Shown: positions 25,426 through 33,182 of the stretch, piece by piece
How positions within the stretch are numbered: position 1 is the stretch's first letter
Layout of the letters: each line of letters starts with the position of its first letter
Assembly (NCBI GenBank): GCA_006226545.1
Contig: SBGR01000062.1
Span: 1-38,460, forward strand
Length of the DNA: 38,460 nt
From: Bacteroidota bacterium
Lineage (GTDB): Bacteria > Bacteroidota > Bacteroidia > UBA8524
Direction of reading: 5' to 3'
The notes under the pieces: generated by a model
The model's database searches: none
What the model saw: the letters and a program-made list of their open reading frames with translations, nothing else
What the model was told of the DNA's origin: nothing
Translations under genes and position numbers: made by a program

Positions 25426-26518
25426 ATGACATCTGATCAGCTTAAAGATTTGAGGGGCCGTGTAGAAGCCCTGGGGAGGTATCTTTGACATCCCTAATAA
25501 ATTACATCAAGTAGAAGAAGGAGAAGCGATTTCTCAAGCACCCGATTTCTGGGACGATCCAAAAAGTGCGGAAGCACATCTAAGAAAACTTCGTGGTATC
25601 AAGGTGTGGACCGACGCTCATGCGCACGTAAAGACCTTGGTGGAAGACGTTGCCGTGCTGAAAGAGTTTTCAGACATGGGTGAAGCCACACCGGAAGAAG
25701 TAGATGAAGCCTACCAAAGTGCTTTGACTGAAATCGATGAGCTGGAGTTTAAAAACATGCTCAGCGGCGAGGAAGACCAGCTTTCTTGCATCATCGAAAT
25801 CAACTCCGGCGCCGGAGGTACTGAAAGCCAGGATTGGTCGGAGATTCTGATGCGTATGTACATCATGTACGCAGAGAAACAAGGGTTTAAAGTGACGGAG
25901 CTCGATTACCAAGCCGGCGACGGTGCGGGTATTAAGTCGTGCGCACTTCAGGTGGAAGGCCAGTTTGCCTTCGGTTACCTGAAAGGTGAAAACGGGGTAC
26001 ACCGCTTGGTGCGTATCTCGCCTTTTGATTCGAATGCGCGCCGACATACTTCTTTCGCTTCTGTTTATGTCTATCCATTGGTGGATGATACCATTGAAAT
26101 CGACTTAAACCCGAACGATATTGAAATGCAGACTTCCCGTTCAGGGGGAGCAGGCGGACAGAACGTGAACAAGGTAGAAACCAAGGTTCAGCTGAAACAC
26201 GTGCCTACCGGTATCGTGGTGGTTTGTCAGGTTGAACGTTCACAGCAGGCCAACCGCGAGCGTGCCATGCAGATGCTCCGAAGCCAGTTGTATGAGATTG
26301 AAATTCGCAAACGCAACGAGGCCAAAGCCAATATCGAAGCCGGCAAGATGAAGATTGAGTGGGGATCGCAGATCCGCTCTTATGTGCTACATCCGTATAA
26401 GCTCGTGAAAGACAACCGTACCGATTTCGAAACATCCAACGCGCAAGCTGTACTCGACGGAGAACTAGACGGCTTTATCAAGGCGTACTTGATGGAGTTT
26501 GGCGGAACGAAGAAATAG
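25426..26518 (+). CDS. prfB: Peptide chain release factor 2, expressed by programmed +1 frameshift
   Basis: RF2 ends translation at UGA and UAA. The first 20 codons run from ATG 25426 to CTT 25483-25485, then reach an in-frame TGA at 25486-25488. Slipping +1 on CTT-T reads GAC at 25487 and continues open to TAG 26516-26518, giving about 363 residues, the normal RF2 length. The site CTGGGGAGGTATCTTTGAC contains the standard CUU-UGA-C slip and an SD-like GGGGAGG just upstream. Downstream, the RF2 anticodon-like SPF motif ([12 protein letters not shown]) and the GGQ catalytic loop ([11 protein letters not shown]) are present. The frameshift is autoregulatory: scarce RF2 slows UGA decoding and increases slippage. 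The gene is not broken. Confidence 0.97.
25473..25489 (+). promoter_or_regulatory. prfB programmed +1 frameshift site
   Basis: GGGGAGG at 25473-25479 is followed, after TAT, by CTT at 25483-25485 and the stop TGA at 25486-25488, then C. The layout matches the classical RF2 recoding site; SD-like pairing here is notable in a lineage that seldom uses SD for initiation. Confidence 0.95.
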
Positions 26519-26519
26519 A

Positions 26520-26567
26520 GTTGAGGTTAAGGTTAAGGTTAAGGTTGAGGCTGAGGTTAAGGTTGAG
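26520..26567. repeat. GTTNAG hexamer array (eight units)
   Basis: Eight tandem hexamers start two bases after the prfB stop: GTTGAG, three GTTAAG, GTTGAG, GCTGAG, GTTAAG, GTTGAG. Same unit and orientation as the array at 25281-25310. Confidence 0.9.
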
Positions 26568-26589
26568 TGGCTGTGCCTTGCCTGACGAA

Positions 26590-26621
26590 GTTAACAGAGA
26601 CTTAGGCTACGGCCTGTTTAC
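26590..26621. repeat. Imperfect inverted repeat downstream of prfB
   Basis: GTTAACAG (26590-26597) pairs with CTGTTTAC (26614-26621) with one mismatch, and AGGC/GCCT sits inside. It lies between the hexamer array and the terminator. Function unknown. Confidence 0.4.
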
Positions 26622-26644
26622 AATCACAATGAAATAGCCAAAGG

Positions 26645-26669
26645 AGCTGGGTTTATGCCCGGCTTTTTT
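26645..26669 (+). terminator. Rho-independent terminator of prfB
   Basis: AGCTGGG (26645-26651) pairs with CCCGGCT (26658-26664) with one G-T wobble around a six-base loop, and six T bases follow (26664-26669). Confidence 0.85.
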
Positions 26670-26750
26670 GTTTCATGGCCATAGCAAGTGGATGCTGAAT
26701 TCTCTCATTGGGATTTCGGTTAGGCTACAATGGCTTTGAGTCGAATTGTT

Positions 26751-26758
26751 TATTTTCG
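26751..26758 (+). promoter_or_regulatory. -7 box upstream of the 26779 lipoprotein gene
   Basis: TATTTTCG, a TAnnTTTG variant, lies 20 bases before the ATG. Its position argues against a TTG start at 26746. Confidence 0.45.
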
Positions 26759-26778
26759 TTCTGACCTATATCCCTAAA

Positions 26779-27231
26779 ATGTTCAAGTATTACGTTTTTC
26801 TATTCGCAGCCTTTACTCTGATCTTTCAATCTTGTGTTACGCGATTAAATGCGACGGAAGCCTGCACCTGCGAAGAGAAGTTGACGCTGGTAAAAGACAG
26901 CAACTGGAAGGCGGTACTGAAGTTTGTGCCGGAAGAGAAGAAAACCGACGGGCTATTCCAGCAGGTGGAGATAAGTATTATAGACTCAGCGGCATTTCAA
27001 GCGAAAAGAAAAATCAATTTGTCTGATACCACCATCGCTCGGGTTCAGTTTGACGCTTGGTCGATATGGATGACAGAACCGGAATACCTCACCAAAGGCG
27101 AGTTGGAACTTCAAAGCTGGACAGATTCGACAATCACCTTATACCACAATTTGCAGATGAAGGCGCCGGAATACCGTTTTGGAGGCAAGTATAAATTGAA
27201 GGGAACATTCACCTACCGCGTATTGAAGTGA
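26779..27231 (+). CDS. Unrecognised lipoprotein
   Basis: From ATG 26779 the product is 150 residues: MFKYYVFLFAAFTLIFQSCVTRLNA, a lipoprotein signal with lipobox F-Q-S-C and Cys19. A second Cys pair (ACTCEE) follows. The mature region has beta-rich segments and ends KLKGTFTYRVLK. The frame extends to a TTG at 26746, but the -7 box and the signal peptide support 26779. The stop overlaps the GTG start of the GNAT gene (GTGA). No family is recognised. Confidence 0.72.
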   Translation: MFKYYVFLFAAFTLIFQSCVTRLNATEACTCEEKLTLVKDSNWKAVLKFVPEEKKTDGLFQQVEISIIDSAAFQAKRKINLSDTTIARVQFDAWSIWMTEPEYLTKGELELQSWTDSTITLYHNLQMKAPEYRFGGKYKLKGTFTYRVLK

Positions 27232-27986
27232 GGTATACAGAGCAAAACATCACTCATTTATTCGACCTCATCGGCAACTATCCAGGAGCAGAACTGCAGT
27301 TAACCGAACACTATAAGTCCATTGGCGTTCAAAAATCTGTATGGCCGAATCAACTTTGGGCGATGAGGCGAGGTACCAAATCGGCCGCGGGCTATTTGGA
27401 CTTTTTGGAACAAGCGCTAGCTGAGAATAGGATTCCCGGTTTAGCGATGGGGAACCCGGCTAAAGACGATAAAGACCTGCTTCAAGAGGCTCGGAATCGT
27501 CAGTATAAAATCGGAAGCTGGACCGCGATGTGTCACGATTTGACTTCGCTAAAGAAACTTCCAACTTTGGCCAATTTTGAAATCAGAAAAGTAATTGGTC
27601 GCGATGAGTTAAAGACATGGCTCAACCTGGCAAATACCGAATTGATGGGAGCTGAGAGACTGAACGAGGGATTATTTGAATTTTTGGTGCATTCAGATCA
27701 GTGCAGTTTTTACCTTGGCTTTGAAGGAAATCAAGCCGTTGCCACGGCGATGTTGTTTGAGCACAACGGCCTAGGAGGAATATGCCTGGTGTCGACCAAG
27801 TCCGGATTTCGGCAAAGAGGCTATGGCGCACAAATAACCCAAGCCTGTTTGATGGAGGCGAAAAGCCGAGGCTTAGAAAGAATTGAAATTCAAGCCACCA
27901 CCTTGGGGAAAGGTGTATATGCCTCACTGGGATTTAGCGATGAAGGTGAGATTCCGGTTTTTCGGATTAATCAAATGAAAAGCTGA
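27228..27986 (+). CDS. GNAT family N-acetyltransferase
   Basis: The 252-residue cytoplasmic protein starts at GTG 27228, four bases inside the preceding lipoprotein gene. The C-terminal ~130 residues form the GNAT fold: GICLVSTKSGFRQRGYGAQITQACLMEA carries the R/Q-x-x-G-x-G/A acetyl-CoA pyrophosphate loop (RQRGYGA), followed by IEIQATTLGKGVYASLGF, the conserved motif B region. The N-terminal half (~1-115) is divergent and may hold a second, degenerate GNAT-like unit. The acceptor is unknown. The next gene begins at the base after the stop. Confidence 0.88.
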   Translation: MRYTEQNITHLFDLIGNYPGAELQLTEHYKSIGVQKSVWPNQLWAMRRGTKSAAGYLDFLEQALAENRIPGLAMGNPAKDDKDLLQEARNRQYKIGSWTAMCHDLTSLKKLPTLANFEIRKVIGRDELKTWLNLANTELMGAERLNEGLFEFLVHSDQCSFYLGFEGNQAVATAMLFEHNGLGGICLVSTKSGFRQRGYGAQITQACLMEAKSRGLERIEIQATTLGKGVYASLGFSDEGEIPVFRINQMKS

Positions 27987-28262
27987 ATGGAGGCAATGGG
28001 CTTTGGGCTTTTTGTATTTGTTGGATCGCTGTTTCTTGGCTTATTTGTCTTTCCTGTTCTGATGGCTTTTTTCTATTACCATGGCCTCAGAGATGAAAAG
28101 GAGAAAAAAGGGGTTTTGAGCAAGCAACAAAAATGGAGCATCGTTAGACAATCGTTTCTGACAAGTTTCCTTATTCTGATTATCTTAATCGTCCTATTGG
28201 TGGTCTATTCTTATTTTGGTTTAGGTGGTCAAGAGGAATTGGTTGTATCCATTTTAGCATGA
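27987..28262 (+). CDS. Small unrecognised membrane protein
   Basis: The 91-residue product has membrane segments at about 6-31 and 58-78 separated by a basic loop (DEKEKKGVLSKQQKWSIVRQS). The ATG follows the GNAT stop directly, and the stop overlaps the next ATG by four bases (ATGA). No family recognised. Tight coupling on both sides supports a real gene. Confidence 0.65.
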   Translation: MEAMGFGLFVFVGSLFLGLFVFPVLMAFFYYHGLRDEKEKKGVLSKQQKWSIVRQSFLTSFLILIILIVLLVVYSYFGLGGQEELVVSILA

Positions 28263-28573
28263 AGTATAAGTCCATTCTTTCGTTCTCGCTTGTTTTTGTT
28301 GGACTCTTCTTGCTCGTAGGTATTGTTTTCTTGGCCGTATTATCTCATGATGAAGGGATGGGTGGTCCGAAGGCGGCGTTCATTGCTAACTTTTTTGGCG
28401 CTTTTGCAGCGCCGAGTTTTTTCATCTTGATTGTGCTAGCTAAACTGGGCTGGACAAATTATGCTGTGTTCGCTGTGTCGACTGCCCTAAATGCCTTGTT
28501 GTATACGGCCTTCATAGTATGGCTATCCCGCATCAGGAATCAGAGAAAATTGAACAATCAAAAACAACCCTAG
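28259..28573 (+). CDS. Small unrecognised membrane protein
   Basis: The 104-residue product has three hydrophobic segments (about 7-28, 42-60 and 66-90) and a basic, Asn/Gln-rich tail (RIRNQRKLNNQKQP). It starts inside the stop of the preceding gene. No recognised family; probably an inner-membrane partner of its neighbour. Confidence 0.62.
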   Translation: MKYKSILSFSLVFVGLFLLVGIVFLAVLSHDEGMGGPKAAFIANFFGAFAAPSFFILIVLAKLGWTNYAVFAVSTALNALLYTAFIVWLSRIRNQRKLNNQKQP

Positions 28574-28613
28574 CTAAAGGCACTAATCCGCTAGAAATTA
28601 GAGTTAGTACACT

Positions 28614-29390
28614 GTGTTCAAACGTGTCATTCGCTGGTTGAAAAAGCCGCTGGTTACCAGTATCGTACATCTAGGTCTAATCATCGCTGCAGTAACCTAC
28701 AATTATTACATGCAGGTTTTCTGTGTACCCAGTCTTTGGGCTACCATTCTTTTAATTGGTATTGCCGTATTTCTAGTTACTAAACCTTGGCACCCTTGCA
28801 CTAAATTTCGAGTTTGGCAGGGTATAGTGGATGCCTTTATAGCTTTGACCAGTTTGTATTGTATCCTATTTTTAGCTGAGGTGAACTTCTGGGGATTAAT
28901 CATGGCTTTTACCGGTCTTGGATTGCTCGTTTATGTGCCACACTATTTTTTACTTTATACCCTGTGGCCTTATTTCAAGAGAAATGTGCAGAGTGTTCAA
29001 GCGAAATCGTTTAAAATCACAATTCTGATTTTGGGGTTGTTCTGCTTGGCTGTTATAACAGATTATACGTATGAGTCGTTTAGAATCAAGATGGCATTAG
29101 CAGATAAGAGCAAGCCATATCCCACAACCTGGATGGCAGAAAAAATCACAGGTATGCATTTCAAATACCACACGCAACTGGATTATTACGATGGCTGGAG
29201 ACCGCCTATCCATGAGCCTCTTCTTGTTCTAGGATACCAGTTAAATGGATTTCGAGATCCTATGGACTTAAGTTTAAAAGAAAGGCTGTCACTGTACCGA
29301 CAGCATTTTGCCGGTGAACCATTTAAGCTAGAATGTAGTTGCGCTTTGGATGGCAGTTGGGCTTACCATGGCGATGGATTGTGGAATTGA
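28614..29390 (+). CDS. Unrecognised polytopic membrane protein
   Basis: The 258-residue product starts at GTG 28614 (MFKRVIRWLKKPLVTS), with about five membrane segments in the first ~160 residues. A soluble C-terminal domain of ~90 residues follows; it has a Trp/Tyr-rich stretch (YHTQLDYYDGWRPP) and a Cys pair (ECSCALDGSW). No family recognised. It lies 40 bases after the preceding gene and 75 bases before the fusion protein's ATG. The three membrane genes here read as visibly more A+T-rich than valS or ftsK; I did not compute this. Confidence 0.62.
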   Translation: MFKRVIRWLKKPLVTSIVHLGLIIAAVTYNYYMQVFCVPSLWATILLIGIAVFLVTKPWHPCTKFRVWQGIVDAFIALTSLYCILFLAEVNFWGLIMAFTGLGLLVYVPHYFLLYTLWPYFKRNVQSVQAKSFKITILILGLFCLAVITDYTYESFRIKMALADKSKPYPTTWMAEKITGMHFKYHTQLDYYDGWRPPIHEPLLVLGYQLNGFRDPMDLSLKERLSLYRQHFAGEPFKLECSCALDGSWAYHGDGLWN

Positions 29391-29465
29391 TGGAGACAAT
29401 TGAAACAATCCCCATTTTGTTTTGTCGTTCTTTACAATGAATTTAGTTGCAATTCCATGTTGAAT

Positions 29466-31397
29466 ATGAATAAATCCCTTTTTTCAGTCTTAGCTTTAGG
29501 TTTGAGTTTAGCGCTTCAGGCGCAGTCCACTACAGCCGAGAAATCGATAGTTAACATCCCGAAAAGCGAGGTGCGGAAGCCGGTGTTTTTTGAGCCCGAC
29601 TTCAGTATTGGTGGTGCTACCTTAAACATCCGCGATGAAGCTGACTTTTCCGGCTATGAGGTGCTAGCGAAAGCCATTGGCGATAAGCGCTACGTGTTTA
29701 CCGGAGAAGACCATCGTCCTTTGAGTTTCAATACCCTCCTGGAAGGCAAAATGATGCATTACCTGCGCAAGGAGAAAGGCTTCGAATATTACTTTGTGGA
29801 AGCGGGATTTGCTTCTACTTGGCTTTTGAATAAGTACATGTTAGAAGGAGACAGCATCGCTGAATCGGCGATTAAACGTTTGTTTAGTCCGGAGTACTAT
29901 GAACTCTTCACTAACTTCAGAACAACCAATTTAGCCAATGATAGTCTGCCTAAGATTCAAGCTTACGGTTTAGACATTGAAAGGGATATTACCTTAGCGA
30001 TGTTGGTTTTAGTGAACTTGGTTCCGGAAAACAAAGCCATTCCGGATAGCATGGCCATGTTTATTGAATCGGCACGCATCTTTGCCGGAACCCGCGAAGG
30101 ACAATACGATCAATTCAATGCGTTTCGCTCAGATGAACGCGACGATCCATTTGATTTCTCAACTAACAGCGGAATATTCGACGATTACGGCTATTTCGAA
30201 GAAGAGTATATCGACTTCAGTACACGCTCCACAGTAGCTTTGATGCTGCAAAACTATGAGCTGAACAAAGAGGTGTTTCATGCCTTTTTTAGTGAAAACT
30301 TGGCCGACTTTCAGAGGCTGATGGCCGAGATGAAATTATGGAAACAGTGGATTGAATACACCGACTTACGTGTGCCACACATGTGGGCATTGCGTGAAGG
30401 GTATATGGAAAAGAACCTGGTGCAATTTGCTGCAGATCACCCGAGTGCTAAAGGCTTTGGACAGTTTGGTCGTTGCCATGTATCGCAGAATCAGAAAGCG
30501 AAAGACTGTGGTTTAGGCTTCTTCAATTCGCTTAACGGTCGCGTAGCACGTAACCACCCGGAACTGAATGCGCAATTGGTTTCGATCGGATTATACTACG
30601 ATGGCTTAGGCGATGAGTTTCCTGAATCGCTGGTACAGCTTACCCGAAAAAACGAAACCAGTTCAGCCATGCTGTATACCCATATCGATAGCCTCAACGA
30701 CGAAGATTTGAGTGCTAAATTTGATATGGTGATTGTGGCTAAATCGAAAAGGGGAGGCGCAGCCTCTGCAGGCGGTGGAAGTCAAAGCAGCATCGGTTTG
30801 GGGTATAGTGCGGTTTTTCATGATATTGATCTAAATGCCTTCAATGCAGCAACCCAATTCAATATCACTTCACCCTTGCTGATGCATGAGTTTACTTATG
30901 AGGTACGATTAGATGGAAGGGTCCAAATTGAAAACTCCTTCGGAGTATTCGCTAATTTGAATGCCTCCTTTGTGGATACTGCCGGACTAAGTCCTGACAA
31001 ACAAATTAACCGTAACATGAGTTTAAGTGGCTGGAGCTACCGTTATGGTGTAGGAGTAGATTTGGTTAGATCGAAGTATTTCGACCTGGTGCCTACGCTT
31101 GCTCTTGGATACCAAAGGCTTTCTTACCGAGAAGAATCGATCAGTGGACAGGGATCTTCCTTTAATTCAGCAACGGTTACAGAATTCACCAATCCCGCTT
31201 TTATAGTGGATGGACGAATTCAGATGTGCTTGAACTTTGATTGGTTAACCTTAAAAGCCATTGGAGGCTATACCTTGGATTGTTCCAAAACGGAATGGAA
31301 ACTGGGTGATAACCGTTTAAGCACCGGCCCCAAAACAAGAATGAGTAATCCCTATTTTGGTGCCGGAGTAGTGCTTCGCTTTGGAATGAACGATTAA
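29466..31397 (+). CDS. Erythromycin-esterase-like domain fused to a predicted outer-membrane beta barrel
   Basis: From ATG 29466 the product is 643 residues (an ATG at 29457 and a TTG at 29400 are also in frame) with a signal peptide MNKSLFSVLALGLSLALQAQ. Residues ~50-430 resemble the erythromycin esterase superfamily: GEDH (E81, H83), then GFEYYFVEAGF (E112) and N-K-Y-M-L-E-G-D, with a late GRCH (H338). The GExxH motif is altered (GEDH). Residues ~445-643 alternate aromatic and polar residues (GLGYSAVF, WSYRYGVGVDL, YFGAGVVLRFGMND), as in an outer-membrane barrel. The expected topology is a barrel with a periplasmic hydrolase-like domain. Substrate unknown; macrolide resistance should not be assumed. 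Confidence 0.75.
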   Translation: MNKSLFSVLALGLSLALQAQSTTAEKSIVNIPKSEVRKPVFFEPDFSIGGATLNIRDEADFSGYEVLAKAIGDKRYVFTGEDHRPLSFNTLLEGKMMHYLRKEKGFEYYFVEAGFASTWLLNKYMLEGDSIAESAIKRLFSPEYYELFTNFRTTNLANDSLPKIQAYGLDIERDITLAMLVLVNLVPENKAIPDSMAMFIESARIFAGTREGQYDQFNAFRSDERDDPFDFSTNSGIFDDYGYFEEEYIDFSTRSTVALMLQNYELNKEVFHAFFSENLADFQRLMAEMKLWKQWIEYTDLRVPHMWALREGYMEKNLVQFAADHPSAKGFGQFGRCHVSQNQKAKDCGLGFFNSLNGRVARNHPELNAQLVSIGLYYDGLGDEFPESLVQLTRKNETSSAMLYTHIDSLNDEDLSAKFDMVIVAKSKRGGAASAGGGSQSSIGLGYSAVFHDIDLNAFNAATQFNITSPLLMHEFTYEVRLDGRVQIENSFGVFANLNASFVDTAGLSPDKQINRNMSLSGWSYRYGVGVDLVRSKYFDLVPTLALGYQRLSYREESISGQGSSFNSATVTEFTNPAFIVDGRIQMCLNFDWLTLKAIGGYTLDCSKTEWKLGDNRLSTGPKTRMSNPYFGAGVVLRFGMND

Positions 31398-32143
31398 GAT
31401 TTACGGTGAATGATGCCCACGCTTGGTTGAGCGGTTGGCATAATCGTTAAATCATTGATATTTACATGAGGCGGTCTGTTCAAGATAAAGCGGGCCGCCT
31501 CTGCTATGTCTTCGGCTACCAAGTTCTCGAAGCCTTCGTATACTTTCTTCGCTCTTTCAGCATCGCCATCAAAACGAACAATAGAGAATTCTGTTTCTAC
31601 CGCTCCCGGGTTGATGCCACTTACTTTAATGGGGTATTTAGCGAGGTCGATGCGCATGCCGCGGTTTAAGGCGTCTACAGCATGTTTGGTAGCGCAATAC
31701 ACATTGCCCAAAGCATACACCTCTTTACCGGCAATAGAGCTGATGTTGATGATATGTCCGGTTTTATGTTCAATCATCAAGGGCGCCACCGCTTTGGTAA
31801 CATACAATAATCCTTTCACGTTGGTGTCGACCATTTGGTCCCAATGGTCGAGGTTGCCGTCTTCAAAGGAAGCGAGTCCGGCAGCCAATCCGGCATTGTT
31901 CACTAAAACATCAATCTTCTGCCAGTTCTCCGGAAGCTCGGCAATGGCCTGACTTACGCCTTCGCGGTTTCTAACATCCAAAGGCATCACGTAAGTTTCT
32001 ACCTTCAACTCTTTGGCGAGTTCATTCAGGCGATCCACCCGGCGTCCGCTGATAATCAGTCTATATCCTTCATCGGCTAACATTTTGGCTATGGCCAATC
32101 CTATCCCGGCTGTAGCGCCGGTTACTAGTGCGGTTTTACTCAT
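31394..32143 (-). CDS. SDR family NAD(P)-dependent oxidoreductase
   Basis: From ATG 32143 the product is 249 residues: MSKTALVTGATAGIGLAIAKML, with the T-G-x3-G-I-G cofactor loop at 8-15, NNAG in the middle, and catalytic Y149-x3-K153 in YCATK. The segment RRVDRL suggests NADP preference (basic after strand 2), by family knowledge. It resembles the YdfG-like 3-hydroxy acid/serine dehydrogenase group, but the substrate is unresolved. The frame is open upstream to 32254, but the -7 box at 32166-32173 and the family N-terminus fix the start. It converges on the fusion gene with a four-base overlap. Confidence 0.92.
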   Translation of the reverse strand: MSKTALVTGATAGIGLAIAKMLADEGYRLIISGRRVDRLNELAKELKVETYVMPLDVRNREGVSQAIAELPENWQKIDVLVNNAGLAAGLASFEDGNLDHWDQMVDTNVKGLLYVTKAVAPLMIEHKTGHIINISSIAGKEVYALGNVYCATKHAVDALNRGMRIDLAKYPIKVSGINPGAVETEFSIVRFDGDAERAKKVYEGFENLVAEDIAEAARFILNRPPHVNINDLTIMPTAQPSVGIIHRKS

Positions 32144-32165
32144 AATTCGCTTAAAATTTGCTTTG

Positions 32166-32173
32166 CAAAAATA
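32166..32173 (-). promoter_or_regulatory. -7 box of the SDR gene
   Basis: On the minus strand it reads TATTTTTG, a perfect TAnnTTTG, 22 bases before the ATG. It lies 6 bases from a weaker plus-strand box for rnz. Confidence 0.6.
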
Positions 32174-32179
32174 AACAAT

Positions 32180-32187
32180 CAAATTTG
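32180..32187 (+). promoter_or_regulatory. Possible rnz -7 box
   Basis: CAAATTTG matches TAnnTTTG at all but the first base and lies 26 bases before the rnz ATG. It is self-complementary, so orientation is ambiguous. Confidence 0.3.
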
Positions 32188-32213
32188 TGCTAGCCGCTCG
32201 AGGCGCATGAATC

Positions 32214-33128
32214 ATGTCATTTGACGTTACAATTTTAGGATGCAGTTCTGCCACGCCAACCGTTGATCGCCACCCCAGTGCTCAGGTTTTGAACGTGCGC
32301 GATACTTTGATGCTGCTGGATTGTGGGGAAGCAACGCAAAACCAATTGCTGCATTACCGCATCAGTCATCACCGCATCCGTTATATTTTTATTAGTCACC
32401 TGCATGGAGACCATTTTTTGGGGCTCCACGGACTTTTAGCCACCATCAATTTTCAAGGAAGACAAGAAGAATTGACCTTGTTTGGTCCGCCTGATTTGGA
32501 AGCGATGATCATGGATTACTTCAAATTTTCAGGGACTTACCTCAAGTTTCCACTCAAGTTTGTGGCTACCCAAGACCAAGAGCAGGCTAAGATTTTAGAA
32601 ACCAATTATTTTGAGGTGTTCAGCATTCCATTGCGCCACCGAATTCCTACTACCGGCTTTTTGATTCGCGAGAAGGAAGGGCTGCGTCACATCAATGCGG
32701 CACGTTGCGAAGAACTCAATATCCCTTTCGCTCATTACAAAGACCTCAAAGAAGGCAAAGACTACAAAGACGAAGATGGCAAGGTGCATTTGAACGAAGA
32801 ACTCACCTTTGCGCCGGATCAGATTCGCAGCTATGCCTATGTCTCCGATACGCGTTTTAGTCCCGATTTAAAGGAAATACTGCAAGGCGTTAACCTGCTT
32901 TACCACGAATCGACTTTCTTACATGAGCTGGTGGAACGAGCGGAAGAGACCTTCCATACCACGGCTTTGGAGGCCGGGCAGATGGCGCAGATGTGCGGTG
33001 CTTCGAAACTTTTGCTGGGGCATTTTTCGGCTCGTTACCGCGATTTAACCCCGCTGTTGGAAGAGGCAAAAAGCGCGTTCGAAAATGTACACTTGGCCAT
33101 CGAAGGGGTACGCTTTACTGTGGATTAG
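32214..33128 (+). CDS. rnz: Ribonuclease Z
   Basis: Endonuclease that removes the 3' trailer of tRNA precursors. The 304-residue protein has the metallo-beta-lactamase motif SHLHGDH at 61-67, the N-terminal LGCSSATP segment, YVSDTRFSPDL (phosphate-binding Asp) and YHESTFL...A-F-H-T-T-A-x-E-A motifs, followed by LLGHFSARY. The insert ~150-185 corresponds to the tRNA-binding exosite arm. All metal ligands appear intact. It diverges from the SDR gene, and a 54-base gap with a new promoter separates it from ftsK. Confidence 0.96.
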   Translation: MSFDVTILGCSSATPTVDRHPSAQVLNVRDTLMLLDCGEATQNQLLHYRISHHRIRYIFISHLHGDHFLGLHGLLATINFQGRQEELTLFGPPDLEAMIMDYFKFSGTYLKFPLKFVATQDQEQAKILETNYFEVFSIPLRHRIPTTGFLIREKEGLRHINAARCEELNIPFAHYKDLKEGKDYKDEDGKVHLNEELTFAPDQIRSYAYVSDTRFSPDLKEILQGVNLLYHESTFLHELVERAEETFHTTALEAGQMAQMCGASKLLLGHFSARYRDLTPLLEEAKSAFENVHLAIEGVRFTVD

Positions 33129-33164
33129 TGTGCAACCTCTAAAAAGCGTTCGCTAGAATCCGAC

Positions 33165-33172
33165 TATTTTTG
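33165..33172 (+). promoter_or_regulatory. ftsK promoter, -7 box
   Basis: TATTTTTG, a perfect TAnnTTTG, lies 10 bases before the ftsK ATG. Confidence 0.6.
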
Positions 33173-33182
33173 CTCAGATACC

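Noticed and set aside
25426..25603. prfB as a pseudogene because of an in-frame TGA after 20 codons.
   Set aside because: The CTT-TGA-C slip site with an SD-like element, normal total length and intact SPF and GGQ motifs show programmed frameshifting.
25281..26567. GTTNAG arrays as CRISPR or telomere sequence.
   Set aside because: There are no spacers between units, and the units are six bases long on a bacterial chromosome with genes on both sides.
29466..31397. Calling the Ere-like protein a macrolide-resistance gene.
   Set aside because: Only distant similarity is visible, the GExxH motif is altered, and a barrel is attached; resistance cannot be inferred.
32144..32254. Longer SDR start at 32254.
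   Set aside because: The extra 37 residues overlap rnz and its promoter, and the family N-terminus begins at 32143.
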